Origin: JAXHMB01 sp034521755
GTDB lineage: Bacteria > Bacteroidota > Rhodothermia > Balneolales > Balneolaceae
Direction: 5' to 3'
DNA length: 64,000 bases
NCBI GenBank assembly: GCA_034521755.1
Contig: JAXHMB010000003.1
Location: forward strand, 496,001-560,000
Shown here: piece after piece, positions 1 through 9,601 of the stretch
How the letters are laid out: the number at the start of each line of letters is the position of its first letter
How positions within the stretch are numbered: position 1 is the stretch's first letter
Position numbers and translations under genes: made by a program
Notes under the pieces: model-generated
Told to the model about the DNA's origin: nothing
Seen by the model: only the letters and a program-made list of their open reading frames with translations
Databases searched by the model: none

Positions 1-892
1 CATCCAAGCTTGGTTTTTGAGTGCATTTAATATAGATCGGAATTTCATTTTTTTGCGCCGGCAAAATACATCTGGGATGCAATACCTTTGCCCCATTGGT
101 AGCAATTTCCTGGGCCTCTTCATAACTCAAGCGCTTTAAGAGCCTGGCCGATGGCACTTCTCTTGGATTGGCCGAAAACATGCCGGGAACATCCGTCCAT
201 ATCTCAAGTCGTTGAGCGCCAAGCTGCGCCGCAAAATAAGCTGCTGAGGCGTCCGATCCGCCTCTTCCCAGCAGTACTGTTTTACCTGATTGATCTCTTG
301 CAACAAATCCCTGTGTCAAGATCACATCATCATATTCCGATAACTCTTTTGCCAACTCATCGTTGTAGTCGGTATCACAAATGGCATATAAAATTTGTGA
401 TTGTGGTGTAGCATTTTTTTGTGGTGTAGACAACAATAATTCACGAGCATCTTTCCATGATACATCTATACCGTGTTTAGAAAGAAAAGCAGCACCCAAA
501 GTAGTGGACATCAGTTCTCCCAAAGCCATCAACTTGGCCTGTACCCTAAAACTCACTTCTTCAATAAGAGAAATGCCTTTCACCAGCTGGTCAAGCTCTT
601 CAAAATAAGCAGCCAGCAGTTCTCCAGCATCAAGATCGAGTTCTTTTGCCAGATCCTTATGTTTTTGTTTTATCTCACCAACAAGTTTATGAGAGTCATC
701 TCCACCTGCGCTGTCAATAATTTCTTGAAGCTTATTAGAAATACCACTCAAAGCAGAGTGAACGACAATTATGCGATAGTCATTTTGCCTACGTTGTTCA
801 ATTACATTGAGAATATGATCCCAATTTTGTCGGCCTGAAACACTTGTTCCACCGAACTTTAAGACAATCCAATTTGGTTGATTTGTTGACAT
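1..892 (-). CDS. lysC: Aspartokinase domain (partial, 3' end beyond window edge)
   Basis: Phosphorylates L-aspartate in the first step of the lysine/threonine/methionine pathway. Reading the minus strand from the ATG at 892-890 gives 297 open codons up to the edge. The N terminus has the kinase motif LKFGGTSVS; further on come a glycine-rich GRGGSDASAA segment (ATP/aspartate site) and, close to the edge, SYEEAQEIATNGAKVLHPR followed by an IPI strand, as in amino-acid kinases. The N-terminal wording (WIVLKFGGTSVSG..NWD) resembles the aspartokinases fused to diaminopimelate decarboxylase (LysC-LysA) known in some Bacteroidota and Xanthomonas. The second half is not in the window, so fusion is only a suggestion. 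The gene is divergent from the DUF4159 gene. Confidence 0.93.
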   Translation of the reverse strand, partial: MSTNQPNWIVLKFGGTSVSGRQNWDHILNVIEQRRQNDYRIIVVHSALSGISNKLQEIIDSAGGDDSHKLVGEIKQKHKDLAKELDLDAGELLAAYFEELDQLVKGISLIEEVSFRVQAKLMALGELMSTTLGAAFLSKHGIDVSWKDARELLLSTPQKNATPQSQILYAICDTDYNDELAKELSEYDDVILTQGFVARDQSGKTVLLGRGGSDASAAYFAAQLGAQRLEIWTDVPGMFSANPREVPSARLLKRLSYEEAQEIATNGAKVLHPRCILPAQKNEIPIYIKCTQKPSLD

Positions 893-927
893 CAGAAACT
901 TTGATAACATTAAATAAGTACAGCTTG

Positions 928-935
928 CAAATATA
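928..935 (-). promoter_or_regulatory. Candidate -7 box of the aspartokinase promoter
   Basis: On the minus strand the bases read TATATTTG, an exact match to the Bacteroidota -7 consensus TAnnTTTG, about 35 nt before the aspartokinase ATG. No good TTTG -33 box is visible at 19-21 nt, so this is a weak assignment. Confidence 0.35.
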
Positions 936-1004
936 ACAGACTTTAAGCTTTTAGTTGTTAAAAATTTGGTAATTTCTTTTCGTAATCATACTCAAATCAC
1001 TTTC

Positions 1005-1685
1005 ATGGAAAAGTACGTAAAGCTTCTAGCTGTTTTACTGGTCATTGTGTTGTGTATTCCGGCTGAATTGCCGGCACAAGATTCAAATTCATTTACTTTG
1101 GCTCGGATTAAATATCGCGGAGGCGGTGATTGGTACAATGATCCGTCATCACTAAAAAACCTGATTGAGTTTACTCAAGCCCAGGTTCCTATTGCTATTA
1201 ATCCTGAGTATGAAGATGTCGCTTTGGGAAGCCACGAATTATTTAAATATCCTTTTGCCTTTTTGACAGGCCATGGAACGATCAGTATAAATCAGACAGA
1301 AGCTGCAAACATTAGAAGCTATCTTAACAACGGAGGCTTTTTATACATCGATGATGACTACGGCCTTGATGAACATTTTCGTGGGGTTATTAAGGAGATT
1401 TACCCGGATGAAGAACTTATTGAACTGCCTTTTGACCACCCTATTTATCACCAAGTTTTTGATTTTCCTGACGGACTTCCAAAAATTCACGAGCATGATG
1501 GCAAGGCTCCCAGGGGCTTTGGACTTTTCAAAGATGGCAAATTGGTGCTCTTCTATACTTATGAATCAAACCTTGCTGATGGATGGGCCAATCCGGAGGT
1601 GCACAAAGATCCCGAATCTGTCAGACAAAAAGCCTTGCAGATGGGCAGCAATATTTTAATTTATGCCTTGACCAATGGAAGGTAG
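1005..1685 (+). CDS. DUF4159 domain-containing exported protein
   Basis: Function unknown. The start is placed at the ATG at 1005 rather than the upstream in-frame TTG at 966, because it puts a clean signal peptide at the N terminus (MEKYVKLLAVLLVIVLCIP..LPAQ, likely cleaved after AQ). The mature part begins with the DUF4159 hallmark LARIKYRGGGDWYNDPSSL, followed by a GHGTISI...Y..NGGFLYIDDD segment with a run of aspartates, typical of the family. In other Bacteroidota, DUF4159 proteins often sit near VWA/DUF58/MoxR genes; none is nearby here, so context gives no role. The protein is about 226 residues and looks complete. It is followed after 68 nt by rpiB on the same strand. Confidence 0.85.
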   Translation: MEKYVKLLAVLLVIVLCIPAELPAQDSNSFTLARIKYRGGGDWYNDPSSLKNLIEFTQAQVPIAINPEYEDVALGSHELFKYPFAFLTGHGTISINQTEAANIRSYLNNGGFLYIDDDYGLDEHFRGVIKEIYPDEELIELPFDHPIYHQVFDFPDGLPKIHEHDGKAPRGFGLFKDGKLVLFYTYESNLADGWANPEVHKDPESVRQKALQMGSNILIYALTNGR

Positions 1686-1753
1686 AATTTAATGTTTCGT
1701 GAGAAGCGAAATTTCCTGATATTTGATCAAACTTTTAACAACTTCAGTCAATC

Positions 1754-2200
1754 ATGATTTTACCAATCGCCAGCGACCATGCAGGTTACGAAGCCAAAGA
1801 AAAAGTGAAAAATATTTTAGAAGAGCTGGGTCACATGCCACTCGATTTTGGTACCCACTCTGATGAATCTGTCGATTATCCTGACTTTGCCGTTCAGGTA
1901 GCAGAAAGTGTCAATTCCGGGGAGCATGAGCTCGGTATTTTGGTCTGTGGAAGCGGTCAGGGTATGTGCATGACAGCAAATAAATTTGAAAAGGTACGAG
2001 GGGCCTTGGTCTATAACGAAAATTCTGCCCGGCTGACACGTCAGCATAATAATGCTAACATTTTGTGCCTGCCGGGAAGAGAGCTCGATAACGATCAGCT
2101 CAAGAAAATTGTACAAACCTGGATTGAAACAGAATTTGATGGCGGAAGACATGAGCGTCGGGTCAATAAAATCCATTCATTAACTCAGAACAAAGACTAA
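1754..2200 (+). CDS. rpiB: Ribose-5-phosphate isomerase B
   Basis: Cytoplasmic aldose-ketose isomerase interconverting ribose 5-phosphate and ribulose 5-phosphate in the pentose phosphate pathway. The 148 residues match RpiB/LacAB: N-terminal IASDHAG (His9), the catalytic Cys65 in ILVCGSGQG, and His98 in RQHNNAN. Its length is normal for the family. It lies only 2 nt ahead of glyA, so the two are probably cotranscribed and coupled in translation, with tatC following; this rpiB-glyA-tatC order puts carbon-unit metabolism ahead of a protein export gene. An allose-6-phosphate isomerase is the only reasonable alternative and less likely without allose genes. Confidence 0.95.
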   Translation: MILPIASDHAGYEAKEKVKNILEELGHMPLDFGTHSDESVDYPDFAVQVAESVNSGEHELGILVCGSGQGMCMTANKFEKVRGALVYNENSARLTRQHNNANILCLPGRELDNDQLKKIVQTWIETEFDGGRHERRVNKIHSLTQNKD

Positions 2201-2202
2201 TA

Positions 2203-3501
2203 ATGAAGTCACTATCAGAACAGGATACAGCCCTTTTCAAGTTGCTGGATGAAGAACGCCAGCGACAAAATGAGAATCTCGAACTTATTGCTTCCGAAAA
2301 TTTTACTTCACGCGCCGTTATGGAAGCAATGGGCTCTACACTAACCAACAAATATGCCGAAGGGCTTCCGGGCAAACGGTACTATGGTGGCTGTGAGGTA
2401 GTTGACGAAGTTGAAGATCTGGCACGCGAAAGAGCCAAAAAGTTATTTGGTGCCGACTGGGTAAACGTTCAGCCACACTCAGGAGCTCAGGCTAATGCGG
2501 CTGTATACCTGGCTTTTATGGAACCCGGAGAGACATTATTGGGACTTGACCTGTCGCACGGCGGGCACCTCACGCACGGCTCTCCGGTAAACTTTTCGGG
2601 TATCTTATACAACTCAGAATTCTATGGCGTTGACAAGAAATCCGGCCGTATTGACTTAAATAAAGTACGCGATAAAGCTAAAGAGGTTCAGCCAAAACTG
2701 ATATCTATTGGTGCTTCTGCCTATCCGCGAGACCTTGACTACAAAGCATTTCGAGAAATTGCTGATGAAGTTGGAGCTTATCTGTGGATGGATATGGCTC
2801 ATACTGCGGGATTAATTGCAGCTGGTCTGCTTAACAATCCATTACCGCACTGTCATGTGGTAACAACTACTACCCATAAAACACTGCGCGGCCCCCGAGG
2901 TGGAATGATACTGATTGGCAACGACGGTGAGAACACTCTCGGCGTTACTGCCCGAAAATCAGGTCGTACAAAAAATTGGAGTGAAGTTTTAGATTCTGCA
3001 GTCTTTCCCGGTACTCAAGGGGGTCCGCTTATGCATGTAATTGCATCAAAAGCTGTTTCTTTTGATGAAGCACTGCAGGATGATTTCAAAACGTACCAGA
3101 AGCAAGTTAAAAACAATGCCTACGCTTTAGGAGAAGCCTTCAAAGAAATGGGGTACAACCTGGTGAGTGATGGAACAGACAACCACCTGATTCTAATTGA
3201 CTTGCGCAACAAAGGGTTGACTGGGAAAGTGGCCGAAGAATCACTTGACCAGGCCAATATTACACTCAACAAAAATATGGTTCCATTCGATACAGAAAGC
3301 CCTTTTGTGACCTCCGGTATTCGTATAGGCTCACCGGCTATGACTACCCGCGGGCTCAAAGAAGGTGACTTCAAAGAAATTGCCCAATTAATTGACCGGG
3401 TGCTGCAAGCACCTGCCGATGATTCTGTTATCAAGAAGGTGCAAAATGAAGTCAAAGAATTATGCGAACAATTTCCACTTTATAACTACGTAACTGCATA
3501 G
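2203..3501 (+). CDS. glyA: Serine hydroxymethyltransferase
   Basis: PLP enzyme that converts serine and tetrahydrofolate to glycine and 5,10-methylene-THF, the main source of one-carbon units. The 432 residues include ENLELIASENFTS near the N terminus, YAEGLPGKRYYGGC, the MDMAHTAGL segment with the PLP-contacting Asp/His (about residues 197-200), and the Schiff-base Lys226 in TTTTHKTLRGPRGG. All standard GlyA blocks are present and the length is normal. It starts 2 nt after rpiB; tatC follows after 18 nt. No riboswitch-like leader is visible, as the gene has almost no 5' spacer. Confidence 0.98.
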   Translation: MKSLSEQDTALFKLLDEERQRQNENLELIASENFTSRAVMEAMGSTLTNKYAEGLPGKRYYGGCEVVDEVEDLARERAKKLFGADWVNVQPHSGAQANAAVYLAFMEPGETLLGLDLSHGGHLTHGSPVNFSGILYNSEFYGVDKKSGRIDLNKVRDKAKEVQPKLISIGASAYPRDLDYKAFREIADEVGAYLWMDMAHTAGLIAAGLLNNPLPHCHVVTTTTHKTLRGPRGGMILIGNDGENTLGVTARKSGRTKNWSEVLDSAVFPGTQGGPLMHVIASKAVSFDEALQDDFKTYQKQVKNNAYALGEAFKEMGYNLVSDGTDNHLILIDLRNKGLTGKVAEESLDQANITLNKNMVPFDTESPFVTSGIRIGSPAMTTRGLKEGDFKEIAQLIDRVLQAPADDSVIKKVQNEVKELCEQFPLYNYVTA

Positions 3502-3546
3502 TTGTAGTTAAAATCACAGATGAGTATTTCAGAAGAAAGGCAAATA

Positions 3547-4368
3547 ATGACTCAGGATCCGCCGAAGGCCAAACCGCCTAAGGACAGGACCAATAATATG
3601 TCTTTTCTGGACCATCTTGAAGAACTTCGCTGGAGACTTATAAAAGGTTTTGCCGGCGTCTTGGCAGGAATAATAATTGCTATCTTCTTTGGTGATTTTT
3701 TAGTGAATAAAGTCATGCTCGGACCTACGCGGGGTGATTTTTTTGTATATGATTATCTTGGTATTGAAGCTATTGATCTAACCCTGCAAAGCAGAAAACT
3801 GCCCGGACAATTTTTTACTTATTGGGGCACCCTCATTTTATGTGGCGGTATTATTGGCTCCCCTATTCTTTTTTACCAGCTTTGGGCTTTTGTAGAACCC
3901 GCCCTTGAAAGTGGCGAAAAATGGAAAAGCCGTATAAACACTCTTTTTATTACCGTTTTTTTTCTGATGGGGGTTAGTTTTGGATATTTTATCCTTGTTC
4001 CCTTTGCCCTACAATTTTTCAGCCAGTTCCAGATTTCAGATGTCATTCATAATGACTTTGATATCAACGAATACTTCACTTCACTTTCTATGTGGGTGAT
4101 TTCTTGTGGAGTAATATTTCAACTTCCTGTGGTAAGTTACTTTCTTTCAAAATTTGGCCTTCTAACCCCTGAGTTTCTTAGAACCTATAGAAGACATGCT
4201 ATTGTTTTTTGCTTCATTACCTCTGCTGTATTAACTCCTCCTGATCCGGTTTCACAAGTACTTATTGCTATCCCCTTGCTATTGCTTTATCAATTTTCAA
4301 TTTGGGTTAGCAAAATTGGAGTGAAGCAGCGAAAGCAAGAATTGGATAAAGCCTTGGGATCCAGTTAA
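3547..4368 (+). CDS. tatC: Sec-independent protein translocase subunit TatC
   Basis: Multispanning inner-membrane receptor for twin-arginine signal peptides. The conserved N-terminal block MSFLDHLEELRWRLIK and at least five clear hydrophobic segments (LAGIIIAIFFG, LILCGGIIGSPILFY, FITVFFLMGVSFGYFILVPF, MWVISCGVIFQLPVV, and the C-terminal LIAIPLLLLYQFSIWV) identify TatC; the F.LPV motif is present. I prefer the ATG at 3547, which has GAAAGG 6 nt upstream; an in-frame ATG at 3520 would add nine residues and lacks a ribosome site. Compared with E. coli there is an enlarged loop after the first helix. No tatA/tatB is in the window. It closes the rpiB-glyA-tatC run. Confidence 0.95.
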   Translation: MTQDPPKAKPPKDRTNNMSFLDHLEELRWRLIKGFAGVLAGIIIAIFFGDFLVNKVMLGPTRGDFFVYDYLGIEAIDLTLQSRKLPGQFFTYWGTLILCGGIIGSPILFYQLWAFVEPALESGEKWKSRINTLFITVFFLMGVSFGYFILVPFALQFFSQFQISDVIHNDFDINEYFTSLSMWVISCGVIFQLPVVSYFLSKFGLLTPEFLRTYRRHAIVFCFITSAVLTPPDPVSQVLIAIPLLLLYQFSIWVSKIGVKQRKQELDKALGSS

Positions 4369-4529
4369 AAGATCACGCTAAAAATTATTTTCTAACACGG
4401 CATTAAACCTTTACCTTTACAGGCTGATAAATAATGAAATTATTCACTTATTATAGCTCAATATTCTGATCTTTAAGACGTTACTTTCTTATCGAATCAA
4501 ATGTTTAAATCATATAATTTTCTGAAACA

Positions 4530-5054
4530 ATGAAATTTGCGAAGTTTTTAATTCTGCCACTTGCTGTGATGCTAATCCAATCCTGTTCTGATAACGCTAC
4601 AGGAGGAAGAGTTAACTTTGATACAGCACCCCCACCGTTTGATACCACTACCGCAATTATTGACAGCACTGCAGAGGATGGACTTCAAATCTATATTTAT
4701 GAGGAAGGAAACGGGCCTTTTGAAGTAGTGAGCAATGATGCAGTGTCTTTATATTTTACAGGCAGAACCACTGATGGGACTATTTTTGACAGCTCTTACA
4801 GAAATGGAGCAACTGGACCGGTTACTTTAAATAACTTAACCCCTGTTTTAAAACCGGGATCTTTTGGTCCTATTTCACCTTTAATTGAAGGTTTCAGACG
4901 TGGGATTATAGGGATGAAAGAAGGAGAACGAAGAACTATTGTTATTCCACCAAGTTTAGGTTATGGCGAATCCCAATCCGGAGAAAATGGATTCGACCTC
5001 AGAAATGATACGCTGATTTTTGACTTAGAACTTGACAGGATTATTTCTCCCTAA
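4530..5054 (+). CDS. FKBP-type peptidyl-prolyl isomerase, lipoprotein
   Basis: Predicted periplasmic prolyl isomerase/chaperone anchored to a membrane. The N terminus is a lipoprotein signal with lipobox IQSC (cleavage before Cys19). An FKBP domain fills the rest: VSLYFTGRTTDGTIFDSSY, then LIEGFRRGIIGMKEGERRTIVIPPSLGYG, and an LIFDLELDRI final strand. The catalytic pocket strands seem complete. There is 160 nt of plain A/T-rich spacer before it. It converges with alr, their 3' ends overlapping by 4 nt, so there is no room for a terminator between them. Confidence 0.9.
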   Translation: MKFAKFLILPLAVMLIQSCSDNATGGRVNFDTAPPPFDTTTAIIDSTAEDGLQIYIYEEGNGPFEVVSNDAVSLYFTGRTTDGTIFDSSYRNGATGPVTLNNLTPVLKPGSFGPISPLIEGFRRGIIGMKEGERRTIVIPPSLGYGESQSGENGFDLRNDTLIFDLELDRIISP

Positions 5055-6124
5055 TCAATATATCTCCGATATATTTTCTCTGACAAACCGGTTAGTATTT
5101 CATAAGGTATTGTGCCTAAACAAGCTGCCCATTTTTTTGCCGTTAATGCCTTAGCATCTAATATCTCGACTGGAGTATCAATACGATAGTCATCTTTTCC
5201 CAAATCAACCATACAATAGTTCATGGTTATGGTCCCTATAACCGGATATTTATTCCCGGCTATCTTCACCTCAAGATTGCCTGACAAATTCCTCCTTATA
5301 CCATCTTCATAGCCTATGGGTATCACTCCAATATTCGTTTCCTTTAAAGCCGTCCATGTAGCTCCATAACTTACGCTTTCACCTTTCCCAAGAGTTTTTA
5401 CCTGCACAAGTTTTGACCTCAACCTAAGTACGGGTACAAGTCCGTCAACTACTGTCTCTCCCGGTGAGTAGCCATAAATCCCTATGCCGGATCTCACCAT
5501 ATCGAAATGCGTATTAGGATAAAAGAAAATCCCTCCTGTATTAGCAGCATGGACCAGAATATCATCAGAGAATTGCTGTTTCAATTCATCAAACATTTGA
5601 TACTGTTTTTCAACTTTGGCAGATCCGGGACCATCTGCTGTAGCAAAATGTGTATATAGTCCGGTTAGGTTGATCATATCATATTTCTCAACCATTTGAA
5701 GAGACCTTGCTATCTCGCTAGGCAAAATTCCCAACCGCCCCATACCGGTGTCAATATTCAGATGGTAATTGGCCCCATCCTTGAGCAGATCAAAATGGGA
5801 CAGATCGCTAATAGTAGCCGTTAGGTTATATCTCACATATCCGTTTACATGGTTTTCTTCAGGTACTCCAAACACTAAGATAGGATTTTGAATACCTGAT
5901 TCCCTGAGTTGAATACCCTCTTCCACAGTATTAACCGCAAACCATTCAACCTTATCAGCTAAGAATCTCGCGACTTCTATGGCTCCATGTCCATAAGCAT
6001 TGGCTTTTACCACAGCCATAATTTTAGTGTCATTGCCAAGATGACTCCTAATCACTTTTAAGTTTTCCTCAAGGGCAGAAAAAGAAACAGTTATTTCGGC
6101 ATTATGTGATATTGATTTATCCAT
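5051..6124 (-). CDS. alr: Alanine racemase (first copy)
   Basis: PLP enzyme interconverting L- and D-alanine for peptidoglycan. The 357 residues carry the Schiff-base Lys40 in AVVKANAYGHG, the substrate-binding block NIDTGMGRLGI, and the catalytic tyrosine in ESVSYGATW. The length is typical, with an N-terminal TIM barrel and a C-terminal beta domain. It starts 3 nt after the stop of the FAD oxidoreductase and is probably cotranscribed with it. A second, diverged alanine racemase lies at 35.2-36.3 kb; this copy is closer to biosynthetic Alr in its motifs and is the likely housekeeping gene. Confidence 0.95.
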   Translation of the reverse strand: MDKSISHNAEITVSFSALEENLKVIRSHLGNDTKIMAVVKANAYGHGAIEVARFLADKVEWFAVNTVEEGIQLRESGIQNPILVFGVPEENHVNGYVRYNLTATISDLSHFDLLKDGANYHLNIDTGMGRLGILPSEIARSLQMVEKYDMINLTGLYTHFATADGPGSAKVEKQYQMFDELKQQFSDDILVHAANTGGIFFYPNTHFDMVRSGIGIYGYSPGETVVDGLVPVLRLRSKLVQVKTLGKGESVSYGATWTALKETNIGVIPIGYEDGIRRNLSGNLEVKIAGNKYPVIGTITMNYCMVDLGKDDYRIDTPVEILDAKALTAKKWAACLGTIPYEILTGLSEKIYRRYID

Positions 6125-6127
6125 GGA

Positions 6128-7723
6128 CTAAAACCAAGTAGTTTTCAGATCTTTCAAAATAACTTTGGCAGCATTGTAACCGGCTGCACCAAATACGCCG
6201 CCGCCCGGGTGACACGAAGCTGAGGACAAATATAAATTTTTAATGGGTGTTTCGTATTCACTCATTTCGGGTATCGGGCGAAACATAAACATTTGGTCGA
6301 AGCTCATTTCCACATGCATTACATTGCCTTTTAGTAATCCATGTTTGCGTTCAATATCTAATGGTGTTTGAATGTACCAGTCAATGAGCTTGCCTTTCAT
6401 ATTGGGAGCATACTCTGTTAATACCTCATAAATTTTTTGAGCTTCCTGCTCACGAATATCATCCCAGTGCAATCCATCTTGCAACGCATAGGGATGCCAC
6501 TGTGCCCATAGAAAAAGGGTATGTCCACCACTTGGGGCAACCGCAGCATCAATTTTGGAAAAAGTCATAGCTAAAACAGCCGGATTCTCCGGTGGTTTGC
6601 CCTGCAAATAATCACCAATGGCATTATTCATATACTGAACCGAGGGAGCCAGCAATTGCATGCCGTTATGAATGTAGGGATCATCTGGGCAGGCTGTATA
6701 TTCCGGCAATTCTTCCACAGCACAGCGGATAACCATGCCAAAGCCATTACCTACATTAATATTTTTAACCTTTTCATACATGCCAGGATCCAGGTGTTCT
6801 TTACCGACCAGTTTCATCATTGTTGTCTGTACATGAGCATTAGACACTATGGTATCAGCTCTGAATATCCGACCGTCTTCTGTTTCAACACCTGTAGCTT
6901 TTCCCTCTTCGATCAAAATATTCTCAATCGGGGCATCCGTAATTATCTCACCTCCATGAGCCTTTAAAAATTTTCCCATGGCCTGAGTTAACATACCACT
7001 TCCGCCTTTCGGATGTTTGGCTCCGCTTTGGTGCAGCATGGACTGCCAGCCCGCAAAATCACCGGTAGCAGGATGATCGGGGGTTGGGCCGGACTGTGCC
7101 GCAAACCACATAATAGCAGCCTTTAAATGCGGACTTTCAAAGGCGTCATTCACAACTTTTCCATAGCTGCTTAATATCTTCTGAAGTCCGCTTATTTGTT
7201 CTCCTTTTTTAAACATGCCCCCATCCCTGATCTGACCCTTTGCCATCTCAGTAATAATATTCTTACCACTGGGTGGAACCATAAATGCTTTCAAGACTCC
7301 TTTATTGATCCTACCCCAGAATTCTACAAAATTACGGTAGTTCTCAACATCTTCAGGAGCTACTTTAGCTATTGATTTCAACGTGCTATCAAGGTCTTTA
7401 AAGAAGTGGATCACCCCCTTGCCGTTTGGCAACGGATATGACATAATTGGATCCATCTCAATATATTCAAGCCCATACTTTTGGAGCTCCAGTTCTTCTA
7501 AAATTCCGGTTTGATGAATCATAATATGAACTGAAGAACCTACATCTATTCGAAAGCCTCTTGGATACCGCTCACTCTCAAACATGGTTTCGGTAGATAC
7601 CGCTCCACCAATATTAGACTGCCTTTCAATAACACAAACAGAATACCCCGCTTTAGCCAAATAGCATGCGGTAACCATTCCATTATGACCTGACCCAACT
7701 ACTATTACATCGTAATTATTCAT
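6128..7723 (-). CDS. FAD-dependent oxidoreductase, phytoene-desaturase/PYROXD2-like
   Basis: A flavoprotein of the phytoene dehydrogenase-like superfamily. The N terminus shows the dinucleotide fold VIVVGSGHNGMVTACYLAKAG ending in an acidic VIERQ, then GGAVST. The C terminus has the second FAD-contact motif, SASCHPGGGVFGAAGYNAA. The 531-residue length and the motifs PHSGAKHPKGGSGMLTQAM-like (here QSGAKHPKGGSGM) and LYLSSAS match the family that includes PYROXD2 and CrtI relatives. The substrate is unknown; no carotenoid genes are nearby. It precedes alr by 3 nt and is divergent from sppA, so the 90-nt gap at 7724-7813 should hold both promoters. Confidence 0.85.
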   Translation of the reverse strand: MNNYDVIVVGSGHNGMVTACYLAKAGYSVCVIERQSNIGGAVSTETMFESERYPRGFRIDVGSSVHIMIHQTGILEELELQKYGLEYIEMDPIMSYPLPNGKGVIHFFKDLDSTLKSIAKVAPEDVENYRNFVEFWGRINKGVLKAFMVPPSGKNIITEMAKGQIRDGGMFKKGEQISGLQKILSSYGKVVNDAFESPHLKAAIMWFAAQSGPTPDHPATGDFAGWQSMLHQSGAKHPKGGSGMLTQAMGKFLKAHGGEIITDAPIENILIEEGKATGVETEDGRIFRADTIVSNAHVQTTMMKLVGKEHLDPGMYEKVKNINVGNGFGMVIRCAVEELPEYTACPDDPYIHNGMQLLAPSVQYMNNAIGDYLQGKPPENPAVLAMTFSKIDAAVAPSGGHTLFLWAQWHPYALQDGLHWDDIREQEAQKIYEVLTEYAPNMKGKLIDWYIQTPLDIERKHGLLKGNVMHVEMSFDQMFMFRPIPEMSEYETPIKNLYLSSASCHPGGGVFGAAGYNAAKVILKDLKTTWF

Positions 7724-7813
7724 TGTTAAAGACTAAGTGTTTTTATAACATTGTGTGAAGCAATTCTACAGCTTATTTAATAAGTCCATAAGAACTCAAC
7801 TCATTCCCGAAAG

Positions 7814-9598
7814 ATGAAATTTTTTAAAAATCTAATTGCCGCGACTTTAGGAACTTTACTTGCCCTTTTTCTGGTCGTTATTGTTCTATTTATATCTATA
7901 ATTAGCAGCTCTGGTGAGCCGGAACCTTATATCAGAAGTAACTCTATTCTAAAAATGGAAATCAGTGGAAATTTACCCGCACGGGCTATGCAAAATCCAT
8001 TGGATGAATTCCTGAATCAAACTAATAATAGCGTATCAATAGAAACCTTGAAAGAAAATCTTTCGAAGGCAGCCGTGCACGATAATATAAAAGGCGTGCT
8101 CCTTGAAATTGATTTTGTATCAGCGGGATGGGCTAACCTTGAAGAAGCTCATAGGGTTATTTCTGCCTTTCGGGACAGCAGTGACAAGTTTATTTATGCA
8201 AAAACCAATGATATTGGCTATAACGAGCAAGGGTACTTTTTGGCCACGGCAGCTGACTCTGTATTCTCCCCTCCCGAATCCTTTTTTGAATTTGATGGAT
8301 TCCTCAGCCAGATAACGTTTTATACCGGCTTGTTTGAGAAAATTGGCATTGAAGCTGAAATTGCACGCCACGGTAAATACAAAAGTGCTGTTGAACCTTA
8401 TTACCAAAAAGAACTTTCGGAAGAAAGTGAATATCAGCTCAACCAACTTATAGGTAAAGTCAGTTCTACCTTTGTCAACGCTGTACATAAAAAATCCGGG
8501 AAAACAGTGGATGAAATTAATGCATTGTTGAATGAGCAGCCCCGGATGATGGTCAGTTTTGCCTATGAAAATAACCTGGTTGACTCACTTCTTTATGACC
8601 ACCAGCTGGAATCACTGGTTAAATCCAGGATAGGGATAGAACAAGATGAGAGCTTCCACATGGTTTCCAGCAGCAGATATGCCAAGGTATCGACACAGAC
8701 AGCCGGACTTAAAACTGAAACTACCAGTGATAAAATCGCCGTTATTTATGCCTCCGGAATCATTTTGCCGGAATTAAACCAGGGTGCATTTGGCAACCAG
8801 CAGGGAATTACGGCCTCCTTTTTTGAAGAGCAGCTCAAGGAAGTTCGTGAAGATGATGATGTAAAAGCTCTGGTAATCAGAGTCAACAGTCCGGGGGGCT
8901 CGGGTAGCACTTCTGACGAAATATGGAATATGATTGAGCAAACTAAAAAAGAAATGCCGGTTATTGTCTCTATGGGACCAACCGCTGCCTCAGGCGGATA
9001 TTATATTGCCATGGCTGCTGATTCTATTGTTGCTGAGCCCACTACAGTAACGGGCTCAATTGGTGTTTTCTCTACCAAGTTCAACGCTAAACAGCTCTTC
9101 AACGAAGAATTGGGGATTACATTCGATGAAGTGAAGTCACATAATCATGCCGACTGGCTGTTGCCCAGTGGAGGATTTTCACCGGCCGAAGAGAAAGCAT
9201 TCCAACAGTTCGTTGATACGTTTTATGATACCTTCATCACCAAAGTAGCCAATGCAAGAGGCATGACGAAAGACGAGGTTGACAGCATTGCCCAGGGCCG
9301 CGTCTGGACAGGTGCAGATGCTAAAGAACAAAACCTGGTAGATGTTCTCGGAGGTATGGATAAGGCTCTTGCAATTGCTGCAGAAAAAGCCGGGATTGAG
9401 CAATATGATTTATCCATTTTACCCAAGAAGAAAGATTTACTCCAAATACTGATGGGTAATGCACAGGTAAAAGTTCAGTCGTTATTAGGTAACAGTTTAT
9501 TGAATAATAATCAGCTAATGGAAGCAAACAATCACCTTAGAATACTTAAGCAACGTGGTGTATTAGCATTACTCCCTTACGAAATTGCAATTCAGTAG
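7814..9598 (+). CDS. sppA: Signal peptide peptidase SppA, 67K type
   Basis: Membrane-anchored serine protease (family S49) that degrades cleaved signal peptides at the inner membrane. One N-terminal transmembrane helix (about residues 8-31) precedes two S49 domains. The catalytic dyad is visible: Lys190 in GKYKSAVEP of the first half and Ser393 in TAASGGYY of the second half, with the oxyanion-type VNSPGGSG strand. At 594 residues it matches the double-domain E. coli type rather than the short SppA36K. It is followed after 3 nt by the MBL-fold gene and is probably cotranscribed with it. Confidence 0.95.
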   Translation: MKFFKNLIAATLGTLLALFLVVIVLFISIISSSGEPEPYIRSNSILKMEISGNLPARAMQNPLDEFLNQTNNSVSIETLKENLSKAAVHDNIKGVLLEIDFVSAGWANLEEAHRVISAFRDSSDKFIYAKTNDIGYNEQGYFLATAADSVFSPPESFFEFDGFLSQITFYTGLFEKIGIEAEIARHGKYKSAVEPYYQKELSEESEYQLNQLIGKVSSTFVNAVHKKSGKTVDEINALLNEQPRMMVSFAYENNLVDSLLYDHQLESLVKSRIGIEQDESFHMVSSSRYAKVSTQTAGLKTETTSDKIAVIYASGIILPELNQGAFGNQQGITASFFEEQLKEVREDDDVKALVIRVNSPGGSGSTSDEIWNMIEQTKKEMPVIVSMGPTAASGGYYIAMAADSIVAEPTTVTGSIGVFSTKFNAKQLFNEELGITFDEVKSHNHADWLLPSGGFSPAEEKAFQQFVDTFYDTFITKVANARGMTKDEVDSIAQGRVWTGADAKEQNLVDVLGGMDKALAIAAEKAGIEQYDLSILPKKKDLLQILMGNAQVKVQSLLGNSLLNNNQLMEANNHLRILKQRGVLALLPYEIAIQ

Positions 9599-9601
9599 CT
9601 T

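Noticed and set aside
151..838. Plus-strand ORFs over the aspartokinase
   Set aside because: They have no recognisable motif and lie antisense to a clearly conserved kinase.
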